Positions 7,806 through 15,734 of a stretch of DNA of 34,655 bases are shown piece by piece. This stretch comes from Colwellia sp. (GTDB lineage Bacteria; Pseudomonadota; Gammaproteobacteria; Enterobacterales; Alteromonadaceae). Under the pieces are notes generated by a model that searched no databases, had not been told where the DNA came from, and was given only the letters and a program-made list of their open reading frames with translations. Position 1 is the stretch's first letter. Each line of letters opens with the position of its first letter. The DNA lies in contig JAPYOP010000039.1 in assembly GCA_029938115.1 (NCBI GenBank), positions 1-34,655 of the forward strand. Reading direction: 5' to 3'. Both the position numbers and the translations under genes were made by a program.

Positions 7806-9413
7806 ATGACTACTAAAACTGTAGCTGCAAGCCAAGTGCAGGTACTAAAGACTAAGTTAAATGCCGCAATAGAATCTAAATCATTACTTGAAGAAGATTT
7901 TAGTGCACAATCAAGTATGTTAATACAGTTTATTAACAAATTGTCTCAAGTCTCAAAAGGTATTAATTTAAAGTTGGACAACCGTCTAGCTCAACTTAGG
8001 GCGTTGTTAACTAAATCGGCCCCTATTGCTGATTTAGAAGTGAAAATTGCCGAAATATCAAAACTGTTACAAACTCACACAGTCACTAACGAGCAAAACA
8101 TTACTCGTTTACATGAACAATTTAATAACGCAGGGCAAAGCTTACAAAAAATTAATGGCCTGCCAAACGATTTGCGCCGACAGCTTCGAACTTTACTCAA
8201 AGAAACGCAATCGACTAAAGACAGCCTTATTCAATATATTCCATTATTAAGTCAACTTTTAGCGCTTTATGATACATCCTTACGTGCAAAAGTAGATATT
8301 CCTGCTGGCGGGTTATTATCAGCAAACTTACAGACTACTAAAAACAACGACAGCACTAATGAAAGCAGTTCAAATGTAAATAGTGTGCTCATTGAGCAAG
8401 TCTCAACATGTTTAACTAAACTGCACTTATCAACTCAGCACACCAAAGAACTATTAGAAATAAATAAAAAATTATTAAACGACACAACGAATGATGATGT
8501 ATTAAAACACTTTATTGAAATTTTTGATGTAATAGTTGCTGATTTACAAAATGAACGAGACAGCGCAAAAAGTTTTTTAAACAATTTAAGCGAAACATTA
8601 ACCACAGTACAAAGTGCAGTTAAAAAGACCTTGTCAACTTGTAAAGAAGCGCAGCACACTAACGACGAAATCAACGAACGACTTCAAGAACAGCTACTAG
8701 AGATGACAGGTACGGTAAAAAAGGCCATGTCATTAGATCAAGTAAAAGTAGATATTAACGGCAAATTAAAGAATATAGCTCAAACACTTGAAGAAAAGAC
8801 AACGTTCGAACAGCAAAATCAACAAGCGTTAGCTAGTCAATTAAATGATATGGCTAAAAAAGTAGAAAAACTGGAAGAACAAAGCCAAGAGTTTGAAGCA
8901 AAACTTGCTGAACAGCAGCGTAAAAGCATGCAGGATGCTTTAACCAAATTAAGTAATAGAGCTGCCTTTGACGCATATTTCACTCAGTCTTTAGTTCGCT
9001 TTCACCATAAACCTTTTGATTTATCACTAATAGTCATTGATATTGATGACTTTAAAAACATTAATGATACCTATGGGCATACGGCGGGCGATAAAACCTT
9101 ACAAGTGATAGCAAATACGATACAAAAGAAAGTAAGTAAGGATGCCTTTGTTGCCCGTTATGGTGGTGAAGAATTTGTACTCATTTATACACATCAAACT
9201 CAAACAGCATTGGTCAAAGAGTTGAACCTGATAAACAAAAGCATTGCTCGCTTACCTTTTAAGTTTAAAAGCAATAAGGTAAGTATTACCTTATCTATAG
9301 GGGCTACTCACATAACAAAAGAAGATAATATTCATACTGCTTTTGAACGGGCAGACCAAGCGATGTATCAAGCAAAAGCAAAAGGAAAAAACCAAGTTAT
9401 TTATTCAAAATAG
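7806..9413 (+). CDS. Cytosolic diguanylate cyclase with long coiled-coil N-terminus
   Basis: A 535-residue protein. The C-terminal GGDEF domain (about 370-535) makes cyclic di-GMP from two GTP. The active-site loop is GGEEF (453-457), preceded by the normal DIDDFKNINDTYGH segment, so it should be active. The inhibitory I-site RxxD that normally lies before the loop is absent (SKDA instead), so product feedback by that route is unlikely. The N-terminal 370 residues are helical and coiled-coil-like, with no membrane segment or recognisable sensor domain, suggesting control by oligomerisation or a partner protein. The gene is divergent from the M61 peptidase gene and ends 36 bp before ppnN, so read-through into ppnN is possible. 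The input signal is unknown. Confidence 0.88.
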   Translation: MTTKTVAASQVQVLKTKLNAAIESKSLLEEDFSAQSSMLIQFINKLSQVSKGINLKLDNRLAQLRALLTKSAPIADLEVKIAEISKLLQTHTVTNEQNITRLHEQFNNAGQSLQKINGLPNDLRRQLRTLLKETQSTKDSLIQYIPLLSQLLALYDTSLRAKVDIPAGGLLSANLQTTKNNDSTNESSSNVNSVLIEQVSTCLTKLHLSTQHTKELLEINKKLLNDTTNDDVLKHFIEIFDVIVADLQNERDSAKSFLNNLSETLTTVQSAVKKTLSTCKEAQHTNDEINERLQEQLLEMTGTVKKAMSLDQVKVDINGKLKNIAQTLEEKTTFEQQNQQALASQLNDMAKKVEKLEEQSQEFEAKLAEQQRKSMQDALTKLSNRAAFDAYFTQSLVRFHHKPFDLSLIVIDIDDFKNINDTYGHTAGDKTLQVIANTIQKKVSKDAFVARYGGEEFVLIYTHQTQTALVKELNLINKSIARLPFKFKSNKVSITLSIGATHITKEDNIHTAFERADQAMYQAKAKGKNQVIYSK

Positions 9414-9436
9414 CTACTTAAGTCCGCATTGGCAAT

Positions 9437-9443
9437 AAAGGAG
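9437..9443 (+). promoter_or_regulatory. Strong Shine-Dalgarno that fixes the ppnN start
   Basis: AAAGGAG lies 6 bases before ATG 9450. This selects that ATG over the in-frame ATG at 9429, which lies upstream of the motif. Confidence 0.8.
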
Positions 9444-9449
9444 TTCACT

Positions 9450-10796
9450 ATGCATACTCAGCTTAACCCTGTCGGAAACATGAACATTCTATCACAAGCT
9501 GAAGTTGATCAACTTCAGCAATCATCCACTAGTGAACTTTATAACCTCTATAGAAACTGCTCTCTTGCTGTACTTAATGCAGGAAGTCATACTGATGATG
9601 CTGAAGTTATATATCAACAATATGAAAATTTCTCTATCGAAGTGCTCAGGCGCGAGCGTGGTGTAAAAATAGATCTAAAAAACCCACCTAAACACGCCTT
9701 TGTCGATGGGAAAATAATTCGAGGTATTCGAGAACATCTATCCGCGGTGATGCGCGATATATTATTTATTAATAACCGCTATCAAAATATGTACTGTATG
9801 CCAGATTCATTAACTGATGCTACTTTTGCTATATTGAGAAATGCTAATGCTATTTTACCCGAAACAGAGCCACGTTTGGTTACTTGCTGGGGCGGTCACT
9901 CGATTAAACACAATGAATATAAATATACTAAAGCCGTTGGTTACCAATTAGGGCTTCGCTGTTTTAATATTTGTACTGGTTGCGGCCCTGGAGCAATGAA
10001 AGGCCCAATGAAAGGCGCAACCATAGGCCATGCAAAACAACGAAATAAAGAAGGTCGATACCTTGGTTTAACAGAGCCTAGCATCATTGCAGCTGAGCCA
10101 CCTAACGCTATAGTAAATGAACTAGTCATAATGCCTGACATTGAAAAGCGTTTAGAAGCCTTTGTTAGAATGTCACATGGAATCATCATTTTCCCGGGTG
10201 GAGCAGGTACTGCTGAAGAACTGCTTTATATTTTAGGTATTTTATTAAATGAGGAAAACAGCAACCAAATTCTGCCTATTGTATTAACAGGGCCAAGTAG
10301 TGCTAGTGACTACTTTGCAGAAATAGATGCCTTCATTGGCGCAACATTAGGTGAAAAAGCTCAATGTCTTTATAAAATAATTATAGATGATGAAGAACAA
10401 GTAGCCCTAGTTATGTCTCAAGGTTTAGAAAAAGTTCTTACCTACAGAAAAGAAACCGGCGATGCTTTTCATTTTAACTGGTCTTTAGTTATCGAAAGTG
10501 ACTTCCAACAGCCATTTGAGCCAAACCATAGCAACATGTCTGCATTAAATATTAGCCATGAACTTTCAACCGCTGAACTTGCCGCTAACCTACGCAGGGT
10601 GTTTTCTGGTATTGTTGCTGGTAATGTTAAATCTGGTGGTATAAAAGCAATTAGAGAGCATGGTCCTTTTCAAATATCCGGAGACAAAAAAATAATGACA
10701 TTAATGGACAAATTACTCGCCTCATTTGTTAGCCAACAGCGAATGAAATTACCCGGTAGTAAATACATACCATGCTATAGAGTAATAGAGGGATAA
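9450..10796 (+). CDS. ppnN: Pyrimidine/purine nucleotide 5'-monophosphate nucleosidase (YgdH/PpnN)
   Basis: A 448-residue cytosolic enzyme. PpnN cleaves nucleoside monophosphates into the free base and ribose 5-phosphate, and in E. coli it is activated by (p)ppGpp. The central LOG-like Rossmann domain carries GCGPGAMKGPMKGA (about 177-190) and the diagnostic PGGAGTAEE (249-257). The N-terminal region (NCSLAVLNAGS; ENFSIEVLRRERGVK) and the C-terminal FSGIVAGNVKSGGIKAI match the E. coli protein closely, end to end. The start at ATG 9450 is set by AAAGGAG upstream and agrees with the E. coli N-terminus. xni begins 3 bases after the stop, so the two are translationally linked. In E. coli, ppnN and xni lie in the same neighbourhood but are not adjacent. 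Confidence 0.95.
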   Translation: MHTQLNPVGNMNILSQAEVDQLQQSSTSELYNLYRNCSLAVLNAGSHTDDAEVIYQQYENFSIEVLRRERGVKIDLKNPPKHAFVDGKIIRGIREHLSAVMRDILFINNRYQNMYCMPDSLTDATFAILRNANAILPETEPRLVTCWGGHSIKHNEYKYTKAVGYQLGLRCFNICTGCGPGAMKGPMKGATIGHAKQRNKEGRYLGLTEPSIIAAEPPNAIVNELVIMPDIEKRLEAFVRMSHGIIIFPGGAGTAEELLYILGILLNEENSNQILPIVLTGPSSASDYFAEIDAFIGATLGEKAQCLYKIIIDDEEQVALVMSQGLEKVLTYRKETGDAFHFNWSLVIESDFQQPFEPNHSNMSALNISHELSTAELAANLRRVFSGIVAGNVKSGGIKAIREHGPFQISGDKKIMTLMDKLLASFVSQQRMKLPGSKYIPCYRVIEG

Positions 10797-10798
10797 AA

Positions 10799-11659
10799 GT
10801 GTCAGCTCACCTAGTACTCATTGATGCCTTAAATTTGATCAGACGTATTTATGCTGTGCAAGAGCGTCCATTTGTTCAAAGTAAACATCAATTAGATGGC
10901 GAATTATCGACAAAAACACAACAGCAAGTATTGTTTAATACTCAAAAAGCATGTGTTAAAGCACTAGACAATATATTAAAGCACCAACAGGCAAGTCATG
11001 CTCTTGCTGTCTTTGATAGCCAAAAACCCTGTTGGCGATACAAACTTTATCCTGATTATAAAAAAGGTCGGAAGAAGATGCCTTCATATTTGGCAGAACA
11101 ATTGCCCAATATCCAAGATGGCTTTCTAGAGCTAGGTGTCGATTCTTTGATTTCTGAAGAAGATGAAGCAGACGATCTGATCGCAACATTAGCAACGAAA
11201 ATGGCATTACATGGTCAGCATGTCACTATCGTTTCTACGGATAAAGGCTTTTTATCACTTTTAAGTCCACATGTTCATATCTATGACTACTTTAATCGTC
11301 GTTATTTAGATGACGAATACGTGAAAGAAAAGTTTGATATAAAACCTGCACAATTAATTGATTTGTGGTCATTAACAGGTGATAACACCAATAAAATTCC
11401 GGGTGTGGCGGGTATAGGACAAATAACTGCTGCAAATTTACTTAATGAACATGGCTCAATCACGGCTATATTACAAAGTGGCAATATAAAATCGGCTGTA
11501 CAAGAGAAACTAAACGGCTGTGAAGAACAAATAACCTTGAGTAAAAAACTGCTTACTCTAAAACCAAATATTCCTCTAGGCTTTAATCTTAAAGATATTA
11601 GACTAGAACAATCAACCGAACAGCCAAATATTACACAAATTTATCCACAGACACTTTAA
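10799..11659 (+). CDS. xni: Xni, FEN-like flap endonuclease/exonuclease IX family protein
   Basis: A 286-residue protein of the 5'-3' exonuclease/flap endonuclease family, related to the N-terminal domain of DNA polymerase I and acting on branched DNA. Metal-binding acidic residues are visible: D9 (LIDALN), the cluster E120-D126 (EEDEADD) and D148 (STDKG). The helix-hairpin-helix region is PGVAGIGQITAANLL (201-215). The second-metal Asp pair of true FENs is reduced to GDNTNKIPGV, with a single Asp (D195), a feature of the Xni branch. The start is GTG 10799, behind GAGGG, 2 bases after the ppnN stop. The C-terminus is about 35 residues longer than in E. coli Xni and of low complexity. In vivo role is not firmly settled. 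Confidence 0.88.
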   Translation: MSAHLVLIDALNLIRRIYAVQERPFVQSKHQLDGELSTKTQQQVLFNTQKACVKALDNILKHQQASHALAVFDSQKPCWRYKLYPDYKKGRKKMPSYLAEQLPNIQDGFLELGVDSLISEEDEADDLIATLATKMALHGQHVTIVSTDKGFLSLLSPHVHIYDYFNRRYLDDEYVKEKFDIKPAQLIDLWSLTGDNTNKIPGVAGIGQITAANLLNEHGSITAILQSGNIKSAVQEKLNGCEEQITLSKKLLTLKPNIPLGFNLKDIRLEQSTEQPNITQIYPQTL

Positions 11660-11737
11660 AAAAAGCCAATAACTAGTTATCATTTAATTAACAACTTATG
11701 TTAGCGAAACATAAACATATAAATAGTCGGAACAACA

Positions 11738-12133
11738 ATGAATAGAAAAGTTATCACTCGTATTATCCTTGCTTTAGCTGCCTACGGCATTTTTGTTTTA
11801 TTAGTTATGTCATTCTACGATGACAGCCCTGAAAAGATGCAATGGAAAGATAGAGAGGCATACAACCGACAATTTATTGCAAAACTGCAATTAGAACAAT
11901 TCACTTTTGAGCAAGCCATTACAACGCTGGGTAGTCCGGACATCACCGAAGCAAGAAAAGTCGCTGACAATAAGTATCAAGTGATGTTTTATCGTACACA
12001 GCACGTTAAATCTGATGGCATTACAACTCAAGACGAATGTACATTTTTATTATTTGTAAACGGAGTCCTTGAAGAAATAGGCTTAGGTGACAATTACCCT
12101 GAAAACTGGGGGATCATTGAAAATCACCCGTAA
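11738..12133 (+). CDS. Membrane-anchored DUF3192-family protein
   Basis: A 131-residue protein with one N-terminal membrane segment (about 8-27) and no lipobox. It should sit in the inner membrane with the C-terminal domain in the periplasm. Residues 40-120 are paralogous to the lipoprotein at 3093-3473: the same NR..IAK.QL start and YRTQ....DG.TT.DECT.L.FVNG.L...G.GD.Y core. The function of DUF3192 is unknown. It is separated by 78 bp from xni and by 316 bp from icd, so it is probably its own transcription unit or the tail of the ppnN-xni unit. Confidence 0.78.
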   Translation: MNRKVITRIILALAAYGIFVLLVMSFYDDSPEKMQWKDREAYNRQFIAKLQLEQFTFEQAITTLGSPDITEARKVADNKYQVMFYRTQHVKSDGITTQDECTFLLFVNGVLEEIGLGDNYPENWGIIENHP

Positions 12134-12227
12134 CGCCCCTCACCTATCATTAAATCAAAAGTATAGACTAAAGTAACCTTGATGCAGACCAAGTTAGCAT
12201 CTAAAATCATTTGTTAAGCTATGCTTA

Positions 12228-12256
12228 TACCCAAGCTACTTCATGGTGCTTGGGTA
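12228..12256. repeat. Short palindromic repeat TACCCAAGC...GCTTGGGTA
   Basis: A perfect 9-bp inverted repeat (12228-12236 and 12248-12256) with an 11-base loop. Its outer seven bases are the same as those of the element at 4714-4777, suggesting both belong to a family of dispersed palindromes in this genome. It lies 95 bp after the DUF3192 gene, with no T run, so it is not a typical terminator. Confidence 0.7.
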
Positions 12257-12388
12257 CATAGGCGCTCAAAATAAGTAGTTCAAGGTAAAAGCTTTCAAAC
12301 TCGCTTACCAAACATTTACATGATATAAAGCGCACCATAAGCACTAAACAGACCACTTAGCTGCTCTAACATTATGTCAAAGCATAAA

Positions 12389-12404
12389 GTTTAACTACTG
12401 TTTA
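12389..12404 (+). promoter_or_regulatory. Possible ArcA-like direct repeat upstream of icd
   Basis: GTTTA-ACTACT-GTTTA has 11-bp spacing, as in ArcA sites (GTTAA-type half sites), with one mismatch in each half. ArcA represses TCA-cycle genes in E. coli when oxygen is low. This is a weak motif match in AT-rich DNA. Confidence 0.25.
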
Positions 12405-12420
12405 GCTCATTAAAGCTAAA
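12401..12420 (+). promoter_or_regulatory. Perfect hairpin in the presumed icd leader
   Basis: TTTAGCT-CATTAA-AGCTAAA forms a 7-bp stem with a 6-base loop, ending 29 bases before the icd ATG. Its left arm overlaps CTGTTTAG (12398-12405), which can instead pair with CTAAACAG at 12344-12351, so the two structures exclude each other. Confidence 0.4.
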
Positions 12421-12449
12421 TGTATATCTTCTATTACAAGGTAATAAAT

Positions 12450-13457
12450 ATGACCAAGCAAACTATCACAGTAATCCCAGGCGACGGAATTGGCCCAAGC
12501 ATCATTGAAGCAACAATTAAAGTTTTAGATAAAGCCGGTTGTGATTTTAATTATGAATTTGCTGATGCTGGTTTAACCGCGTTAGAAAAGCACGGTGAAT
12601 TAGTACCACAAGAAACAATGGACCTTATTGAAAAAAATAGAATAACCTTAAAAGGTCCGTTAACTACTCCGGTAGGTGAAGGTTTTACGTCAATAAACGT
12701 CACGTTACGTAAGCAATTTAAGTTATACGCAAACCTTCGCCCCGTATTGTCATTTAAAGGCACTAAAGCACGTTACGAGAATATTGATATTTTAACCGTA
12801 CGTGAAAATACTCAAGGCATGTACTCTGGTGTTGGCCAAGTAGTTTCTGAAGACGGTACACAAGCTGAAGCAATGAGTATTATTACACGTGACGGTGCTG
12901 AAAAAATATTAACTTTTGCTTATGAAACTGCACGAAAAGAAGGACGCAAAAAAGTCACCGCTGTCCATAAAGCTAACATCTTAAAATCAACTTCAGGTTT
13001 ATTCTTAAAAATTGCTCGTGAAGTAGCAGCTCGTTACCCTGATATTGAGTCAACAGAAATGATTGTTGATAACTGTTGTATGCAGTTGGTAATGAACCCT
13101 GAACAGTTTGACGTTATTGTTACCACAAACCTTTTTGGTGACATCTTATCTGATCTTTGTGCTGGTTTAGTTGGCGGTTTAGGTATGGCACCAGGTGCCA
13201 ACATTGGAGAAGACTGTGCAATTTTTGAAGCCGTACATGGCAGTGCTCCAGATATTGCTGGCAAAAACTTAGCTAACCCTACCTCGGTAATTTTAGCTGC
13301 TTTGCAAATGCTTGAATATTTAGAAATGAGTGACAAAGCAGAAAAAATCAGAGCGGCTCTAATTGACGTAATAGCCAGTGGCGATCGTACTACCCGTGAT
13401 TTAGGTGGTACTCATGGTACAACTGACTTTACTGACGCTCTGCTTGATCGTTTATAA
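12450..13457 (+). CDS. NAD-dependent isocitrate dehydrogenase
   Basis: A 335-residue beta-decarboxylating dehydrogenase that oxidises isocitrate to 2-oxoglutarate and CO2 in the TCA cycle. The nucleotide start motif GDGIGP is at 11-16. Substrate residues S81, N83, R87 and R97 lie in SINVTLRKQF and ANLRP, followed by RENTQGMYSG (118-127). Metal aspartates fall near D207, D231 and D235. The cofactor loop reads HGSAPDIAGKNLANP (263-277): Asp268-Ile269 takes the place of the Lys-Tyr that marks NADP enzymes such as E. coli Icd, so NAD is predicted. The ATG at 12450 fits the family N-terminus better than 12420. A second, NADP-type icd elsewhere in the genome is possible. It ends at a bidirectional terminator shared with rlmM. 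Confidence 0.88.
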   Translation: MTKQTITVIPGDGIGPSIIEATIKVLDKAGCDFNYEFADAGLTALEKHGELVPQETMDLIEKNRITLKGPLTTPVGEGFTSINVTLRKQFKLYANLRPVLSFKGTKARYENIDILTVRENTQGMYSGVGQVVSEDGTQAEAMSIITRDGAEKILTFAYETARKEGRKKVTAVHKANILKSTSGLFLKIAREVAARYPDIESTEMIVDNCCMQLVMNPEQFDVIVTTNLFGDILSDLCAGLVGGLGMAPGANIGEDCAIFEAVHGSAPDIAGKNLANPTSVILAALQMLEYLEMSDKAEKIRAALIDVIASGDRTTRDLGGTHGTTDFTDALLDRL

Positions 13458-13491
13458 TATTTTAAAAAATGAAAGTTGAAATTTAATCAAT

Positions 13492-13526
13492 AAAAAAGCA
13501 GCTAGTTACTCACTCGCTGCTTTTTT
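13492..13526. terminator. Bidirectional Rho-independent terminator between icd and rlmM
   Basis: AAAAAAGCAGC (13492-13502) and GCTGCTTTTTT (13516-13526) form a perfect stem with a 13-base loop. There is a T run on the plus strand and an equivalent one on the minus strand. It serves the convergent genes icd and rlmM. Confidence 0.88.
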
Positions 13527-13541
13527 ATTTACATGCTCTTT

Positions 13542-14645
13542 TTATTTTTTGTCTTGTGGGATTGGAGACAATAAACGCGCATGCACTGTAATTTCTTCTC
13601 TATCGTAATACAAATGTTTAGCATACAACTCATACTTTACTTTATGTTCGCTAAAAGCATCCTTAATCGTTTGTAAGTCGTCAGTTACCTGTTGATACCG
13701 CCCTTTCATCGGCAATTTCAAGTTAAACATTGCTTCTTTACAGTAGCCATTTAATAACCACTCGCTCATTAACTTAGCAACACGTTGTGGTTTTTCAATC
13801 ATGTCACAAACAAGCCAGTAAACATTTTGCTTCATTGGCACGTATTTAAAACCATCCATCATTTTATGCTTAACTTGTCCTGTCTCCATCAAAGATTCAG
13901 CCATAGGGCCATTATCAATGGCTGTCACCATCATCCCTCTGCGCACTAGTTGATATGTCCAACCGCCGGGTGCCGAGCCTAAATCAACAGCATGCATGCC
14001 CGAAGTTAAACGGGTATCCCATTCATCACGAGGAATAAAATGTAAAAAAGCTTCATCAAGCTTTAAAGTTGAACGACTTGGTGAAAGGTTTGGAAACTTA
14101 AGGCGCGGGATTCCCATAACGTGAGAAGAGCTATTATGCGCTAATGAAAAGCCCAAAATAACTTCCTGTCCAGAAAGGAAAAGCGCATGTAACACTGAGC
14201 CTCCTTTTTCCGCATCAAAACTGTCATTTTTTCCGGTAAGCACCTTTGCTTTACGCAAGCCCTGACGAAGTGGCACAGCAAGTTTACGACAAAATTTACT
14301 TAAGGATTTACCATCATTGGTATCAGACATTTCCATGCGTAGTTCATCATACTGATACTCATTGCCTAACGCCTCTACAATCGTTTCAACACGGTTATAA
14401 TCTGGTAGGTCAATTTTTTCAGTGAGCGTCACAAACCATTGTCTAGCAAAAATAAGGCGTTTAAGGGGAAGATTTTTAATCAAAGCTTCACCATGCTCAG
14501 AGTCATGTAGATGAAAAAAAACCAAACCTTGATTCTTTTTTAATTCTAAATAGCCATACGTTTCATTCCATGTCGCTTTTTCTTGAATTTCAGCTCCGCA
14601 TTCCTTTTCAAAGCCCGGTCGACAATACAATACAATAGAAGTCAT
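13542..14645 (-). CDS. rlmM: 23S rRNA (cytidine-2498-2'-O)-methyltransferase
   Basis: A 367-residue SAM-dependent methyltransferase that 2'-O-methylates C2498 of 23S rRNA during ribosome assembly. An N-terminal RNA-binding part (THUMP-like, about 1-180) is followed by a Rossmann-fold methyltransferase domain. The SAM loop is AVDLGSAPGGWTYQLV (219-234). A K-D-K-type catalytic set fits K196 (STLKLDEAF), D281 (VCDMIEKP) and K310 (NLKLPMK). The start at 14645 overlaps the stop of the DUF423 gene by 4 bases (ATGA), indicating translational coupling. It is the last gene of a gcvA-hydrolase-DUF423-rlmM operon; E. coli has gcvA-ygdD-rlmM in the same order. Confidence 0.95.
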   Translation of the reverse strand: MTSIVLYCRPGFEKECGAEIQEKATWNETYGYLELKKNQGLVFFHLHDSEHGEALIKNLPLKRLIFARQWFVTLTEKIDLPDYNRVETIVEALGNEYQYDELRMEMSDTNDGKSLSKFCRKLAVPLRQGLRKAKVLTGKNDSFDAEKGGSVLHALFLSGQEVILGFSLAHNSSSHVMGIPRLKFPNLSPSRSTLKLDEAFLHFIPRDEWDTRLTSGMHAVDLGSAPGGWTYQLVRRGMMVTAIDNGPMAESLMETGQVKHKMMDGFKYVPMKQNVYWLVCDMIEKPQRVAKLMSEWLLNGYCKEAMFNLKLPMKGRYQQVTDDLQTIKDAFSEHKVKYELYAKHLYYDREEITVHARLLSPIPQDKK

Positions 14646-15055
14646 AAGTTGTTTTTACCTTCAATTGACAATAACAACCAAGCCACCGCCAATGATATTC
14701 CGCCAAATGGCGTCAGTTTTGCCATAAAAGCAAAACTGAAAAATGTTTTAATATAAATGCTGCCGCTAAAACACAAAATACCGACAAAAAAGGCGATACA
14801 AGCAGCTAACAATACTTTAGATGGGGCTCGAACAGATAAGTTAGTTATAGCCCAAACCAGTGCTACTAACAAAGCCAACGTGTGAAATAGCTGGTATTGC
14901 AGCGCTGTTTTTAATGTTGATTGCACATTTATAGGTAGCGCTTGCCCTGCGTGAGCGAGCCAAGCGCCGAATAGTACAGAAAAGCAACCACTAACGCCAA
15001 CAAAAATCATCAAATATTTAACTACCCGACTCTTATAATAAGTGGTTTCAGTCAT
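14642..15055 (-). CDS. DUF423 family inner-membrane protein (YgdD-like)
   Basis: A 137-residue hydrophobic protein with four predicted membrane segments. The family pattern is visible: a Gly-rich first helix GVSGCFSVLFGAWLAHA, the short loop LKTALQYQLFHTLALL, and a C-terminal AKLTPFGGISLAVAWLLL. The function is unknown. The ATG at 15055 is chosen because it overlaps the stop of the upstream hydrolase by 8 bases and gives the normal family length; the open frame continues 12 codons upstream without family resemblance. It also overlaps rlmM by 4 bases. The position between gcvA and rlmM is conserved in enterobacteria. Confidence 0.88.
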   Translation of the reverse strand: MTETTYYKSRVVKYLMIFVGVSGCFSVLFGAWLAHAGQALPINVQSTLKTALQYQLFHTLALLVALVWAITNLSVRAPSKVLLAACIAFFVGILCFSGSIYIKTFFSFAFMAKLTPFGGISLAVAWLLLSIEGKNNL

Positions 15056-15731
15056 GATTAACTTTTTCCTGAATAAATTGAGCAATTGCATGTACTGAAC
15101 TTTCCATATGCTGTTGATGAGTAAAGCCCGACTTGACTCTGGGTTTTAAACTATGGTCGCCATCAGCTAGAAACACATAACGACACAGATTTGAGACCTC
15201 GTAGTCCTTAATTTCAACTTGAGAGCCTAAAGTATCTCGCTCCCCCTGAACAATTAAAATAGACTTTTGTGTGTTTTGTAATGGTTCTAAGCGTAGTTTT
15301 TCTGTTTTTTTCGGCGGATGAAATGGATAACCTAAACAAAACACACCTTGAATGACTTTTGAAACCTCATCATTTCCAACAATGGTTGCTGCAACTCGTG
15401 ATCCCATTGATTTACCACCAATGAATAAAGGCAATGTTTCTTTGTTATCTTCATTCTCGATAAAATTATTAACAACCCTTTCATAACACTCAATCAATTT
15501 AGGCATCCTATCGGGTGGATAACGTTTACCTAGCTCAATTCGTTTATCCATAAAAGGAAAATTAAATCTTAAAACATTTATATTAGCTTTATTTAATAAA
15601 AACGTGATCTGCTCCATAAACTCATGATGCATATCAGCACCCGCGCCATGTGCAAAGATAATTTGCGCAATTGGGTTATCTACATTATTGATTATTTGGT
15701 TTGTTAGTTTAGCTTCTATTGTATCAGTCAT
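15048..15731 (-). CDS. Alpha/beta-hydrolase of the KANL3/Tex30-like family
   Basis: A 227-residue cytosolic hydrolase-fold protein. The nucleophile elbow is GGKSMGSR (catalytic Ser), the oxyanion region FAHGAGADM lies near residues 26-34, and a C-terminal DGDHSLKP supplies the likely acid/His pair (Asp-Gly-Asp-His). The stretch LRFNFPFMDKR after the first strand is typical of this subfamily. The substrate is unknown. It starts 3 bases after the gcvA stop and overlaps DUF423, so it sits tightly inside the operon. It has been inserted between gcvA and ygdD relative to E. coli. Confidence 0.8.
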   Translation of the reverse strand: MTDTIEAKLTNQIINNVDNPIAQIIFAHGAGADMHHEFMEQITFLLNKANINVLRFNFPFMDKRIELGKRYPPDRMPKLIECYERVVNNFIENEDNKETLPLFIGGKSMGSRVAATIVGNDEVSKVIQGVFCLGYPFHPPKKTEKLRLEPLQNTQKSILIVQGERDTLGSQVEIKDYEVSNLCRYVFLADGDHSLKPRVKSGFTHQQHMESSVHAIAQFIQEKVNHD

Positions 15732-15734
15732 GCC

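Larger units (their letters stand above)
12134..12449 (+). other. Structured 316-bp intergenic region upstream of icd
   Basis: No gene is seen here. It holds the palindromic repeat at 12228-12256; an 8-bp inverted repeat CTAAACAG (12344-12351)/CTGTTTAG (12398-12405); a compact hairpin at 12401-12420; and a direct repeat GTTTA-N6-GTTTA (12389-12404). The AAGG before ATG 12450 is the likely ribosome site. Promoter elements cannot be assigned with confidence. Confidence 0.6.

Noticed and set aside
12420-12449. Upstream ATG of isocitrate dehydrogenase
   Set aside because: It lies at the end of a hairpin without a ribosome site, and the family N-terminus begins at ATG 12450.
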